Source of the DNA: Bolinopsis microptera
Lineage: Eukaryota; Ctenophora; Tentaculata; Lobata; Bolinopsidae
Reading direction: 5' to 3'
NCBI RefSeq assembly: GCF_026151205.1
Contig: NC_087075.1
Coordinates: 3,632,359 to 3,696,358 of the forward strand
DNA length: 64,000 nucleotides
Shown here: positions 50,740-63,300 of the stretch, piece by piece
How positions within the stretch are numbered: the first letter of the stretch is position 1
Layout of the letters: each line of letters opens with the position of its first letter
Made by a program: the position numbers and the translations under genes
Notes under the pieces: generated by a model
Told to the model about the DNA's origin: nothing
Databases searched by the model: none
The model's input: only the letters and a program-made list of their open reading frames with translations

Positions 50740-51234
50740 AAAAAACAAGTTTGAAATATCAAAATCTAACAGAAAGCAAGTTTAATTCAGATTATAATGT
50801 TAATAAATGGATTTATATCATAAACTAAATGTATAGCGGCAAACTCGAGTATCGGAAGAGAAAATCAATACAATTATTCTCAAAAACGGCATTTGCCAAA
50901 CTTCAAGCTTCAACTTCAAGCTTCACGGAAAGTTTCACAAGCTCATCACGTGACAGGAAAGAAGCTGCATTAGTGATATTGTACTGGCACTCCTAAAGAA
51001 CGGGTCCAATGATTGATAAGAGCGATGGACAGATACAATGGATTGGCATGCAATAGATCACTATTCTGACTTTGTGGAAGGATATAAAGAGCTGCTGTCA
51101 TTTCGTATCCTCCGACATTTTTCTTCTTGAACGAAGAGAACGTAGAATAAACAAAAATGCGGCCGGTTTTCTTTTGTGTATATGGCCGCTCAATTTCCAG
51201 ATCCGTTATGGCGTATTTTATCATATTTCATATA
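50740..51234. other. Upstream region of the Ig gene, no gene seen
   Basis: AT-rich sequence with a small duplicated AACTTCAAGCTTCA motif (50900-50925). No exon or named element recognised; likely holds the proximal promoter. Confidence 0.4.
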
Positions 51235-51316
51235 CCCTGGGGACCCCAGTCTTCACTGTTTATAACTATCAGCATGCAGATATGGCGGAGTGACAGGCCG
51301 AGCGCCGCCCAGTTAA
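51235..51316 (+). repeat. Dispersed ~84-bp TIR mini-element, copy 2
   Basis: CCCTGGGGACCCCAG to GAGCGCCGCCCAGTTAA; diverged centre relative to the 55003 and 63769 copies. Confidence 0.75.
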
Positions 51317-51413
51317 TTCCATATTGAATTGAATATCGTGTATATTTCTATGTAACTATGTATAATGTTTGTTGGGTTTTGGGCATGTTCGGGGAATTTG
51401 GCTAAATTGGGCT

Positions 51414-53256
51414 TAGGAACCGACCGGATTGGGGTTTTGGCTGCCGGACCGGATCTTGCCGGATTTCAATCTCAAATCCGGCAAGCCAGATTTTGCCGGA
51501 CCTGAACCGGTGGTTTCAGAGTGAAATATAAGGCAGCCGGATCTTGCCGGATTTTGCCGGATCTCGCCGGAAAATTTAAATTCATATTCTTATTTTTATA
51601 CTTTTGTCATTTAATCATCATAATATTAATTATAAAACGTGATAAAGATAAATACTAGAGCTACTGTTCGTAATAAGGTTCAAGTTTTCCACGATTCAGG
51701 CTACCCTGTTCATTATTAGCCGAAAATATTTTTTCGGGTTTTTCGAAGTCCGCACCTACGGCTACCCCTCGATACATAATTCTGGACTCGAGGTTTCCCC
51801 CGGTAATTCGATCTCGGAAGGCAGGCCTCCCCTTAGCAACATGAGCTCGGAAGCGGGAGCTCTCGATACAGGAGGTACCTACGTCTCAAGAACGACTCGG
51901 ACCGAAAATTTTCTAAGTCAAAATCTTTTCTAAGTTTTTCTGAAAACCACTTTTTTCCACGATTCGGCTACCTTGTTCATTATTAGCCGAAAATATTTTT
52001 TCGGTTTTTCGAAGTCCGCACATACCCCTCGATACACAATTCTGGACTCGAGGTTTCCCCCGGTAATGTGATCTCGGAAGGCAGGCCTCCCCTTTGCAAC
52101 ACGAGCTCGGAAGCGGGAGCTCCCGATACAGGAGGTACGACTCGGACCGAAAATTTTCTAAGTCAAAATTTTTTCTAAGTTTTTCCGAAAACCACTTTTT
52201 TCCACGATTCAGGCTACCCTGTTCATTATTAGCCGAAAATATTTTTTCGGTTTTTCGAAGTCCGCACCTATCCCTCGATACACAATTCTGGACGAGAGGT
52301 TTCCCCCGGTAATGTGATCTCGGAAGGCAGGCCTCCCCTTAGCAACATGAGCTCGGAAGAGGGAGCTCTCGATACAGGAGGTACGTCTCGAGAACGACTC
52401 GGAACCGAAAATTTTCTAAGTCAAAATTTTTTCTAAGTTTTTCTGAAAACCACTTTTTTCCACGATTCGGCTACCTTGTTCATTATTAGCCGAAAATATT
52501 TTTTCGGTTTTTCGAAGTCCGCACCAATCCCTCGATACACAATTCTGGACGAGAGGTTTCCCCCGGTAATGTGATCTCGGAAGGCAGGCCTCCCCTTTGC
52601 AACACGAGCTCGGAAGCGGGAGCTCCCGATACAGGAGGTTATACGACTCGGACCGAAAATTTTCTAAGTCAAAATTTTTTCTAAGTTTTTCCGAAAACCA
52701 CTTTTTTCCACGATTCAGGCTACCCTGTTCATTATTAGCCGAAAATATTTTTTCGGTTTTTCGAAGTCCGCACCTATCCCTCGATACACAATTCTGGACG
52801 AGAGGTTTCCCCCGGTAATGTGATCTCGGAAGGCAGGCCTCCCCTTAGCAACACGAGCTAGGAAGCGGGAGCTCCCGATACAGGAGGTACGTCTCGAGAA
52901 CGAATTGGACCGAAATTTTCTAAGTCAAAATCTTTTCTAAGTTTTTCTGAAAACCACTTTTTTCCACGATTCGGCTACCTTGTTCATTATTAGCCGAAAA
53001 TTTTTTTTCGGTTTTTCGAAGTCCGCACCTATCCCTCGATACACAATTCTGGACGAGAGGTTTCCCCCGGTAATGTGATCTCGGAAGGCAGGCCTCCCCT
53101 TTGCAACACGAGCTAGGAAGTGGTTAAAAAAAACTGAAATCCGGCAAAAATCCGGCAAATTTTTTCCAGCCGGAGCCGGAGCCGGAGCCGGAGCCGGATT
53201 TTGAAGCCGGATATCCGGCCGGATCCGGATTCAGCCGGATTTCCGGTCGGTTCCTA
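51414..53256. mobile_element. 1.84-kb hAT-like TIR element
   Basis: Ends are TAGGAACCGACCGGA and, inverted, TCCGGTCGGTTCCTA-type, flanked by ATTGGGCT (51406-51413) and ATTGGGCC (53257-53264), a 7/8 match to an 8-bp duplication. Removing it restores the continuous host repeat ...ATTGGGCCTAAA..., independent support for an insertion. Subterminal GCCGGATCTTGCCGGA-type repeats occur at both sides. Inside is the ~250-bp satellite. No transposase found. Confidence 0.82.
51688..53130 (+). repeat. ~250-bp satellite, dimeric A-B order
   Basis: Six units start at CACGATTC near 51688, 51958, 52200, 52460, 52710 and 52970. They alternate: A units read CAGGCTACCCTG, B units CGGCTACCTTG, so the higher-order period is ~510 bp. 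All contain TTATTAGCCGAAAATATT and AATTCTGGACGAGAGG-like blocks. Confidence 0.9.
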
Positions 53257-53345
53257 ATTGGGCCTAAATAAAAATTGGACCATATATGGGCGTGGCTGCC
53301 CTGCAGGTACCGTTTGGCGGTTGGGGTCCGGGACCCCCTTCATTT
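53257..53345 (+). repeat. Dispersed repeat (GGGCGTGGCTGCC family), right part of split copy
   Basis: Continuation of the copy interrupted at 51413: TTGGGCCTAAATA, ATATGGGCGTGGCTGCC, GGTTGGGGTCCGGGACCCC. Confidence 0.75.
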
Positions 53346-53423
53346 GAACGGACATTAAGATGAAAGCTAGGACCTCGAGCGTTCAATTAATTTCCGTTCA
53401 AATAAGGTCCGATAAGGTATATT

Positions 53424-53960
53424 GAAATGTTAAAGAAGAAGTTTGTGCCAGCTCTTAAAAGAAAGCATGTGCTTGATAGGTGGTTCCCCGCTGCAGCAAA
53501 GAGAGTCTTGCGTGGTTGGAGAAGAAGTTCAAGGTGAAGGAGAGGATAATCTCCCGAAATGCAGACTTTTCCTGGCCCCCATAGTCCCCCGACCTCAACC
53601 GGCTTCCACCTTTGGGGATATCTCAAGAGTAAAGTCTATAGCAATCCAGGTCCCTAAGACTTAACCGCAGAACTTAAGCAGAATATCAGGAGAGAGGCAA
53701 GGAGAATACAGTTGACTGTTGAGCACGGTGCCATGCAGTCTGCAGTAGACAACTGCCTCACCCGAGATTTACATGTGCCCTCCAATAAAGGACGATCATG
53801 GTTCGAGCAGATAATAAATTATTGAGTCACATATTATTGTGTTTTATGATTTTTTTTGATATACTTGTCACAATAACAACCAAAAGTTATTTCATTTGTA
53901 CTCAATTTTACAAAAAAATCAAAAACCGGACACTATTTATGAAACACCCTAGAAAGTAGG
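53424..53960 (+). pseudogene. mariner-like transposase remnant
   Basis: Frameshifted C-terminal part. SWPP-stop-SPDLN (from 53570) then, in another frame, FHLWGYLKSKVYS, matches the WPPxSPDLxPxDFxLWGYLK block of mariner transposases, the Asp being the third catalytic residue. It continues with LTAELKQNIRREARRIQ. Ends at 53821 TGA; downstream GGACACTATTTATGAAACAC then CCT resembles a mariner terminal repeat. At least one nonsense codon and one frameshift: inactive. Confidence 0.75.
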
Positions 53961-55002
53961 AACGAAATGATAAATGTCCCCTCACCCAAAGGCAAAAGAA
54001 TGAAGTTACGATTAGAGTATTTCTATTATTCCGCGAAATGCTTATTGATACCCTGGGGATCACCCCAATGACCATAAGCATATTATAGAGATTCTACGGA
54101 ATGACAGGCTGAGCGCCTCCCAATAATGATACCCTGTAGTCTGCACCGGCACGGACAATCACCTATAATCAGATCAATAATCAGATCAACAGCAGCATTT
54201 CTTAATGTCATAATGAGATCTAAGTTTCACGTCACAACTTCGTAGTTTTAAGCTGCACATACGGGCATAATTGTAATCTGGAGAACAGAAAAATTTCCCT
54301 CAGAGAAGGCTGTATACAAATGGAGTTACTGCCTTTTCTCATGGAAGGTTTTGGGATAACGTGCTAAAGTTTTGTGAGACTTACTGCCTTTCGTGACAGC
54401 TAAAACAGTATTTTTATAACGGCTTAATTTGTAAAGAATCTTCTCCTGACAATTTTGGTACCAATTTATCTCACAATTTCGAAAAATTGAATTACGTACT
54501 GCCTTCTCTCAGGGAACTTCCATTGGTAGATATCGCGCGTAAAATTTTGAGGTTTACCTGTGGCTGTAATTCTATTGTAAATGAAAACTTCAAATGCAAT
54601 TTTGTTTAAAATCTATCTTCTTTTACAGTTTACGACATGGAACCTTGTAACTTTGCAACAGTGTTTGTCAATGTGTGCTCATGGGAGCCATGACCATTAC
54701 GTTATAGCAATTGAATTTAGAAAATGAAGCCGGAAATGGCCGAATACCGGAATACACGCACGAGTACTTTAGTTAAAAGGAAGTGATTAAGGAATGATTA
54801 GGAAGTGACAATTAGGTCAAGTTTTATAGCGAATACTTACGAAATCAAGCTAATTTGACTAATAAATGTGAGTTATGACACTGTTATGTTTGCTAATAAA
54901 AAAGGTATCTCAAACAGTACCGGTATGGACAACTAGATCTAGAGGAGGGAGGGGAGGGGGGGTCCTAAGTAACAGCAAATAGATGACCAGATAATACCTT
55001 AT
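53961..55002. other. Intergenic sequence with one dispersed mini-element
   Basis: Holds copy 3 of the 84-bp element (54049-54127). The rest is AT-rich with weakly repeated TACTGCCTTCTCTCAGGGAA motifs (54290-54520). No gene recognised. Confidence 0.4.
54049..54127 (+). repeat. Dispersed ~84-bp TIR mini-element, copy 3
   Basis: ACCCTGGGGATCACC ... CGGAATGACAGGCTGAGCG ... CCTCCCAATAA; more diverged at both ends. Confidence 0.75.
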
Positions 55003-55086
55003 TTACCTGGGGACCCCGGCCCAGGCTATCATGTTCATAAACATAGAGATTAGGCGGAATGACAGGCTGAGCGCCGCCCAGTAATA
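55003..55086 (+). repeat. Dispersed ~84-bp TIR mini-element, copy 4
   Basis: TTACCTGGGGACCCC ... AGGCGGAATGACAGGCTGAG ... CGCCGCCCAGTAA; a well-preserved copy showing both inverted ends. Confidence 0.85.
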
Positions 55087-55306
55087 CCCTTATTTGTAGC
55101 TGAGTGATCTATAATGCAGTTTCAGAGAATAACACGTCAATTTTAAATGACAGCTTAAACAAACTTGTGCGTCTGGAATTGTTGTGAAATGAACATTGTG
55201 AGAGACGGAAGGGGAAAATTAAATCAGGTTAAGACTTTGTCTCCTCTTCAGGCTCAGCTATGTAATGTTGCCTGATTATTGATTATAGGACCGTTCAAAA
55301 TTAGGG

Positions 55307-55376
55307 CCGGTAGGTTGCATTTCTTGAGCTCAATATATATTTATATATATTGAGCTCAAGAAATGCAACCTACCGG
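55307..55376. repeat. 70-bp near-perfect palindrome
   Basis: Two 34-bp arms beginning CCGGTAGGTTGCATTTCTTG with a 2-bp centre; no mismatch seen. RNA from either strand would form a 34-bp hairpin. Confidence 0.93.
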
Positions 55377-55850
55377 TTTATAAAGCTATATAAAGCGAGA
55401 CGATATATATATATTTAGTATAAATACAGCGTGAACCAGAAGTCAGTACTCATACGTTGGGCCTTGTACCTCCGCCGTGTTTTACATTTGAGAGTTCATA
55501 TTGCTTTACAGATGGCATACTGTACCTACTTGTTCGAGGATTCCGTCGCCAAAGTTTGAAAAACTGAGCTATTATAAAGGCCAACGACCAACGTATGGGT
55601 ACTGAATTTTGGCCCACCCTACCGAATGACTTCTGATGAGGCTTATAATGCCTGAAAAAACAGTAAAGGGGGTATAATAGCATAAGGAGGTATAATGGCA
55701 ACGGTCATGCTTGCCAGCACTGTGATCAAATTAAACTACAATAAGAACTGTACGATTGTATGACTCTTTAATAAACTAATAAATGATTACTGATGTTGCT
55801 GTTAGTAGTATGACAAATATGTTAATAATAAATTACTGATGTGACGAATT
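55377..55850. other. No gene recognised
   Basis: Mixed-composition sequence with one 83-codon open frame on the minus strand (55450-55701), no family resemblance. Confidence 0.3.
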
Positions 55851-56122
55851 CAGGTAAACCTAAACGGGACAAATCATAAATGGGACGTTTTAAAAAACCT
55901 AAAATTCGGTGGTCGGCCGTTACGCCACCGGCCATAAATAAAAGCATCTCCATGGATCCTCCTAAAACCCATCGGATGCCCCCAGGCCTCGTGAACCTTC
56001 GTGTTGTAACCGGTCTAAACTCTACAGGCACCCGGCTCTGTCGATTCCTAGTCATGAGGGGTGTAGGAATGATTCTCTTCGAACAAATACGGAGACTCAA
56101 CACTGTAATGGTACGCGGGTGA
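55822..56122. other. Unassigned GC-richer segment open on both strands
   Basis: An 80-codon frame on the plus strand (55880-56122) and a 93-codon frame on the minus (55822-56103) overlap in a locally GC-richer block. Neither resembles a family I know and no splice-site support was found. Could be an old exon, a transposon piece or chance. Confidence 0.25.
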
Positions 56123-57880
56123 TCTATGTAGAAAGGAGCCGTTGAGTGTTGGTGCTAATGAAAAATGTTTTGGTCAATTCGACATTTTACCACCATTATA
56201 ACGCAAATAACTTGAAAAGACAAAGGTCATTGTCAAAATGAGATCAGAACGTTAACTTTGTGTATTTTCAATTTTGGAGCCGGTCATATCAGACTTAACT
56301 GTTACCTACAATAAAATAATATCCTGAATAATTAACCCGAATACCAAGACTCAACATAATTTGATTACGTTAATTTTGTGGAACTACGAAGCTCATTCGT
56401 AATCAGACAAATATGCAAATAAAAACTTGGGCACCTATAAGTATACCGCAGTTGACGAATTTCGTTTTTTTCCCCAAAAATTAGAAACAAAAACAATTAC
56501 CTTAGTTCCCAAAAATTTGTGTGCCATTATATTGAGCACAATTTATTTGAGCCCGAAAAATTTGGGCAGAAAATTTGAACTCATTTGGGCGACCGAAAAT
56601 TTGGGCACAGATTCTTCGAAAAATGAACGATTTTCCACTAAAATTTCAGTTAGATATTAGTAGTAGTTCATTATTATTCCTTTTTATTCATTTTGCTTTC
56701 AATTTAAAGCATGTAGGTGGTAGTCTGAGTTGTTTCACATTATGAAATTTACGATCTGCCTAGTAACTACTAAAAAATACAGTGATGATGGCGCAGTACA
56801 AAATGACAGATATACAATAGTGATATTTAGTCTCTCAATCAGATAGTTTAGTCTACTTACACTCAGCATATCTTATCATACCCCTTTCACATACAATTAT
56901 CATTATGACGCATCACAAGATGGTCGAAAGGTTTGGAAGAAAATTAGAAGGTTTACATCATGATCTATCAAACTAAGCGGCACATACGCTTAGCTTTGGG
57001 GGAAACAAAGGTGTACATAATTGTGTGTAGCGAACTACTGTATACCCGGACCAAAGGTCAAGTCTAATTTTAATTAACCAGAGTCCAGACATATGCACCA
57101 TCACATTCTTTGAACTACAGTTACGTGGAAGGCTTGTTGCTTAGAAAACTAAAATTTCAAATATTATTTCACTTGGATATGAAGAAAAAGCGATCTTTCT
57201 ATAGATTTCAGGGCCACAGGCCAAATGCCAAAAGTTTGGTTAGCAAAAAATTTAGCAGACGGAAAAGATTTATGCAATTAATTTGGTCTGCAAAAAATTT
57301 GGGCGAGAGGCCCGCTCAAATTTTTTGTCGCCCAAATTTTTAGAATTAAGGTATATGTCATAGCCTAAAAATGTGAGTGGCACATTTATGCTTTTATGAG
57401 CAGTAAGAGGCAAATTGCACAAACAAGGACCGTCTTTAAGAGGGCAATTAAGATACTTGAATGTACCCTGTTTCTACGATCTACCAGACAAGCTCTCTTT
57501 ACATTGCAGATACAAAATAAAGAGGCAAAAAGTGCCAATAAAAAATAAAAACATTTCACCTCCAGATGCAGTTCTGACTTCTGGGTACTATTCGTATGTG
57601 GTATGGGTACAATCGCATATCTTGTTGACGTCAAAATGGCTGTGGAGTGTGGTCACTCAACTACTTTCCAGTTCCAGTTATGACCTATGATAATATGACA
57701 AACTTAATCATCCTAACGGTATTAGGAACAGAAGATATATCATCTCAATTTCTCGATCCTCTGTGTCCTCTCAAAAGCAATGATCCGGGGAAGAGGAACC
57801 CGTAACAGTGATCACCGTATCACTTACTCGGAAGTTACAAACCATAATTGGGGGAGCACCTCGTACCGTATATTTACTGT
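56123..57880. other. Non-coding, with dispersed AAAATTTGGGC motifs
   Basis: AAAATTTGGGC/GCCCAAATTTT motifs recur at 56440-56610 and 57230-57345 in both orientations; otherwise nothing recognised. Confidence 0.4.
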
Positions 57881-57889
57881 CTGATATTG

Positions 57890-58035
57890 TACTATTCCAT
57901 GGAATCGCTAAATACTTCCTATTCTCGTGGTGACGATTGAATTTTTCCGAAGAACCAATCAGCTTTCAGCCTTGACGAATAAATAAAAAACAAATACGGT
58001 GCATGTCTCGAATTGATACGGGATATACAAACTGC
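57890..58035 (+). repeat. ~140-bp dispersed repeat, copy 1
   Basis: Starts CATGGAATCGCTAAATACTT and ends TACGGGATATACAAACTGC. A second, shorter copy is at 59932-60065, same orientation. Confidence 0.85.
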
Positions 58036-58239
58036 TGTGATATTGATGTGCGTGTCTCTGCTATCTACAAAGTGCGGTGTTGTATTTATCGATGTTACAG
58101 TTAAGTACAGTAGGTACGCCGAAAAACCGTTTGACAAAATTCTAAGAAATGCAGCCTTAAATTTTGTCCGAACGAATACGCACGTATTTCTTGCAATAAA
58201 CGATTCCGCAAAGTTGAAAGTATGCAAGTACTGAAGTTA

Positions 58240-59000
58240 AAACTAAAAGATCAGCTGCCACGCGCCGCACATCTGACATCATATAAAAAAGTATTATAAT
58301 ACTGCCAGCTATAATCAGTAATCGGCATCATAATCTGCTTGAATACAAATTGCTACCAAAATGGCCCTACTAAAATATAAAAAGTGACTAGGAATCTGGT
58401 TAAGGCGGAAAAAGTGGTTATACATTTTTTGGCCGGGTGACTATTTCATTATGATTCACCTTCAAATTCAATTCCATACCATACTGTATCGTGCTTTGCT
58501 GATTATATTACTGAGGTATTATTAGTTATTCATATGTCATAATTGCTAAAAGTGAGAATAAAACTATAATGGTAGGCGGGCCCAGAACCGGGTGCTTATG
58601 TTCATTGCCAGGCATGATGAACCTCTTAGAATACATCGTCCCATTTCAAACGCACTCTCAAACTCGTTCTACTTCGTGGTTACCCGGAGAAACCATGTAA
58701 GCCATCTTGCTGGCAATAGGTTCCGCCATCTGGCCCTAAGTATCCCAGACATGCTGGGCAGCTCTCCTTGGTCTTGTCTTGTTAAACTTGTTAGCATATG
58801 AAGCATCTCCACAGGGTAGGATCCCGTGGTATTGTTTCTTCTCCTGTCTGTTCATCATGTTCTTGGTGATCATGACGGAGTTCCCGAATGTTCTTGCATC
58901 CGCGGTGTGTAGAAATGATAATGGAGCTCGTGACTCAGGGGCGGCTACAAACTTCAGGATTTGAGACGATTCACCGCGTTACTTAATATCTGTAGAAATA
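58240..59000. other. No gene recognised
   Basis: Contains short open frames (58592-58801, 58779-58964) without family resemblance or splice support. Confidence 0.3.
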
Positions 59001-59059
59001 CGTATTGATTACAAACGGTGTAGAATACCGAATATTACTGTCTGCCGGGCATTAAGATT

Positions 59060-59310
59060 TTTAGTGAATCGAATCCACCGTTCACGAAGATGAATATTAA
59101 TAGAACCGCACGATAAATGAAAAACCCGTGTCTTCCCGATCTGCTAACAATATTAAGTAATTGAGTTAAAATAAATAAAATCAGGTTTTCTACAAATTAA
59201 ATATGTCATAATTATATATCCAACCCAGTGTTCACCAGTTCACGAAGATAAATATTAATAGAACCGCTCGATTATATGAAAAACCCGAGTCTTCCCGTAC
59301 TTTAGTGCGA
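59060..59310 (+). repeat. Two-copy direct repeat (TTCACGAAGAT..AAAACCCG)
   Basis: GTTCACGAAGATGAATATTA...GAAAAACCCGTGTCTTCCCG (59090-59140) recurs with changes at 59233-59300. Confidence 0.75.
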
Positions 59311-59429
59311 CACGTACATAATAATATATATTGTATACCTTATCGGACCTTATTTGGACGGACATTACTTGAACGGACATAATTATGAACGGACATTAAT
59401 ATGAACGCTAGAAAACCATACAAAATCCG

Positions 59430-59770
59430 AATTTTTTTCAACTTTTTTTGGACGTCCAAAATTGATGACAGACGTTTCTCAAGCCATGCACCGATTGCAT
59501 GGAACTCTCTCCCACTGATGTTGAGATGTATTACTGATACCAACTGCTTCAAGCGAATGTTAAAGAACCATTTATATAATCAGTTTTGATGCTTTTTCTT
59601 TCCATTTGTCTTCACTCTGCAAGACACCTTGACTTTTATTTCTTACGCACTCCATTATATGTCTAAATATCTACCTTTCTAGGATCTGTTTCTCTTTTTG
59701 GTTGATTATGTCACTCTACTAACCTTTATTTATCCACATGCAATGTATGGTAAATAAAGGTTATGTACTG
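59430..59770 (+). pseudogene. 5'-truncated LINE 3' end
   Basis: Encodes RRFSSHAPIAWNSLP then LMLRCITDTNCFKRMLK and HLYNQF-stop (59587), the hallmark C-terminus of CR1/Jockey-type ORF2. The 3' UTR follows and ends in TGGTAAATAAAGGTTATG at ~59747-59765. Only the tail is present, as typical of truncated LINE insertions. Confidence 0.8.
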
Positions 59771-59830
59771 TAGTGCGAAAGAGGTGTTTTTGTCGGACTT
59801 CGCACTAGAGTACGTGTCGCACTACAGTAC
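59764..59830. repeat. Inverted repeat GTACTGTAGTGCGA / TCGCACTACAGTAC
   Basis: 14-bp arms around a ~38-bp centre. The related motif GTCGCACTGCAGTACGATT also occurs at 27745 and a variant at 59300. Confidence 0.8.
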
Positions 59831-59931
59831 GATTTCCTTGATATCTGCTAACAATATTAAGTTGTGCTGTAAATAACTGAATTCCGAATTCATAAAAATT
59901 CTCTAGAATACCGTCTATTTGCGGTATGATG

Positions 59932-60065
59932 TCCTATTATTCATGGAATCGCTAAATACTTCCTATTCTCCTGATCACGAATAAACGTGACGATTGAATT
60001 TTTCATTGACGAATGAATAAAAAATACGGGCATATCTCGAATTGACACGGGATATACAAACTGCC
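59932..60065 (+). repeat. ~140-bp dispersed repeat, copy 2
   Basis: CATGGAATCGCTAAATACTT to CACGGGATATACAAACTGC; see 57890 for copy 1. Confidence 0.85.
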
Positions 60066-60339
60066 TGTACGCCAAATTTTTTTAAAGGCCTAACTCAAAA
60101 TTCTAATACAAAACTTAAGGTCATGAGGCAATTGATCTACGTCGATTCTGAAAATTTCATAAAAAAATATTGAAACCCTATGAGTCTATTGTTTTGAGCG
60201 AAGTCAGTTTTGCAAATATCGCGAACTGAGATATGGGCGATTTTGTTAATTTTTGCGATTATTTGAATACAGAATCCACAGTTAGGTAGATACTGTGCTG
60301 ATAATCATAGAGAATGTGTAGTTTAGGCTTACCTTTCAT

Positions 60340-63300
60340 ATTAAGTTGGGTTTTCCCTTTCAAAAATATTGTAATTTGACCCAAATTTAGGGGCCCAAAA
60401 AAATCGACAAATTTGGGGGCGTATGCCCAAATTGGCAAAAGGTTTTTTTGGCTCTTTTAACTCACCCCCCCCCCCCCCCCCCCCCCCCCCCAATTTTTTG
60501 TCCATCTTGATGAAATTCATATAAAAGTTCGGGAACCCCAATAGCTAAAAGTGGGCCCCTAAAATTTGGGTTTTGTGGGCTGTTCAGGGTTTTGGAAAAA
60601 TTGGGCCTAATTTGGCCCAAAATTTATGGGGCGTGGCTCCCCCGCGGGCACCGTTTGGGGGTTTGGGGTCCGGGCCCCCCTAAAAAATTTCGGTCCCGGC
60701 CCCTTTTTGGGGGGGGTTTAAAAAATGCTATCTCGAACTAATTTTCACAAAAAAAATCAGGGTGAACCCCCCCCCCCCCCCCCCTTAAATTTGTAAACGT
60801 AGTTCTTTTTTTTCCCAAAAAATTTTTTGGATGAGCGTTTTCCCGCCCCGGGGAGAAATTTTTGTCCCCCAAATATTTTGGGGTGTCGCCCACAACGTTT
60901 ATTTTTTTGGGTTTAGTGGAGGGAAATAATACAGGGCCTATAATTACGCATTTTTTCTTTTTTTTTTTAATAAAAAATTTTTGGGAAAAAATTAACCCCC
61001 CCCGGCCCCTTTTAAGGCAAAAATAAAAAATAAAAATTTGTATGAGTTCTCTTAACTCTCACAGCTTTTAGGGACCCAAAATTCTACGTTCGGCTTTTTT
61101 AATTATATAAAAATTTTTTTAAAAAAAATTTAATATAAATTTTATTGAAAATTAAAAATTCACAAATGCAGAAATTCGTTTGGAATGCCCATTCCCTTTT
61201 TGTTTTTTAGAAATCTAACCTAGTTTTGGGCTTAGTCAATTCCGTCCCCAAGATCAGGCCCCGAGCCAAAAGAGGCCTTTTTTTTCAATTAAAGTCGATA
61301 CCGTTTAAATGGTTATAACTACATATATTTTTAAGGCAAAAATATAAAGAACGGTCCGTCATTTTAAAGGCATTTTTATAAATTTAATTTTTTATGAAAA
61401 AAATTTTAAATTATAAAAAAGCTCGGTTTGTTTGCCAAAAAAGTACCGGCTTTTTGGGCCTTTGGAAAACAAACTTCTTGGGTAGCTGGGGTTGGGCTCC
61501 TCGTGCAGATTCCCTTTTAAGAATCCCCCGGGGGTGCTGCCCACTTTTTTTGGTCGGAGAAGACACCCATGACCCGGGCCCGGTTGCCAGGTAACGGGCT
61601 ATCCCGCGTTTGGAAGTTTAATACGCCGCCCACGTGCAAATCAAATAAAATTTTTTTTTTGGAAGTTGTTGGGAACATGGAAAACGAGGGTTATTAGTTT
61701 GCACGCACGTGCACGGGCAATGATTTTTTTAAATGTTTTTTTGATGGGTTTTTGTTGTTTTTTACGGGTGTTTATTTGCCGACCCGATTTTTTTATGGCG
61801 GAAATTCTTGGGTTTTGTTTTAAAAATTTTTTTTAAACCCGGTTTAAACTTCTAAAAAATTAACTATTAGTTCCCTTTTCTTGTGACCCGGGTTTTTCTG
61901 TTTTTTTTATAAAACTAAAAAAAAATGGTTATTTTTCGACAGTAAATTTTTTTTAAAAAAATATTGAAATATCGAGCAAAACGCAAATAAAAGGCGACTA
62001 ATTTTTCAATTTTGTGCCCTGTCCGCCCCCTATTATAAAACAAAAAATTTCGACAACTAAAAACACAGTAAAAAAAATATGCAATATAAATTTAAAATTT
62101 TAAATTTTTTACTGGAAATTATCCCCAAAAATAAAACGTGAAACCCAAAATTTTTTCCCCGATAAAATGACCCCAAAGGGTTCCCCAAGGCAAAAAAAAG
62201 AGTCAAAGACAAAGGGTTTTGCGATCGGGTTTTTTTAAAAATAGGGTAGCTGTGCGACCGTACTGGGGGGGTGGCCCCCCAAAACGTCCCTGCGAGACTG
62301 TTATCGCCCCCTTTGAGTCTTTGACTATTTTGCGAAAAATTTATTTTCGTGATAATCTGAATTATATTTTTAAAATTGGTTTGCGCGCCCCGCGGCGCTA
62401 AAAACCATCCAAAGGGTACATTTTAATTTCTCATTTTGAAACCCAATAGGCACTAATTGATACCCAAATTATTATTTTTTTTGAGTTAGTTTTACTTTTT
62501 GAACAGACCCGGGTTGTCGGACCCCAATAAACAATAACTTTAGGGTTTTTTTTTGGTATACAAAAATTTTAAAATTAAATTTGTTTTGGAATTTATTTAA
62601 AACCGGGGGCGGTGTTTGGGGCATTTCGGCATGTCACTTCGCCATATTTGCATGTTTATATGAACAGTAAAGACTGGGCCGTCCCCAGGTTAATTGACGA
62701 TGTCAATTCATGGCAGCTCGGCGCGGCACAGTAGCGCATCTTGCCGATCTAGCGCGGCACAGTAACGCATCGCGCTACAATCCCCAGGTTGTATGGAATA
62801 TGATAAATACGCTATCACGGATCAGGAAATTGAGCGGCCATCCACAAAAGAAAAGCGGCCCGCATTTCTTGTTGCTTTCGCAAATTCAACGAATTGTTAT
62901 CTCGTGCTTCGTTTCTAAAAACTCTACCATGATAATACTTGTTAAAAGATCTGTAGTGTTGTAATTAGTTTAAAAACTTGACGGATGTTACTCGTCTAAA
63001 TTTCTTCGAAGTAGCGCAGCGCCGCTTTCTTCTCGAAATGTTGGCCCCGACGGCAATTTGTTTGGGAAGGAGCGGCGCCGGGCCAGATCATTAACTTTTG
63101 GTAATTTAAAAACAAAAAAAAAAAAATTACATTTAAACAAAAATTTTTTAAAATAAACCCCCCCCAACTTTTCCCCCCCCCCCCCCCAAACTAAAAAAAT
63201 TTTTTCCCCGACGCCCACGTGCAAATTGGTAAAAAGAAAAAGGTTTGGAAAAAGGAAACCCCTGGAAACCGATAAATTTTTGAAAATTTTTTTAAAAATT

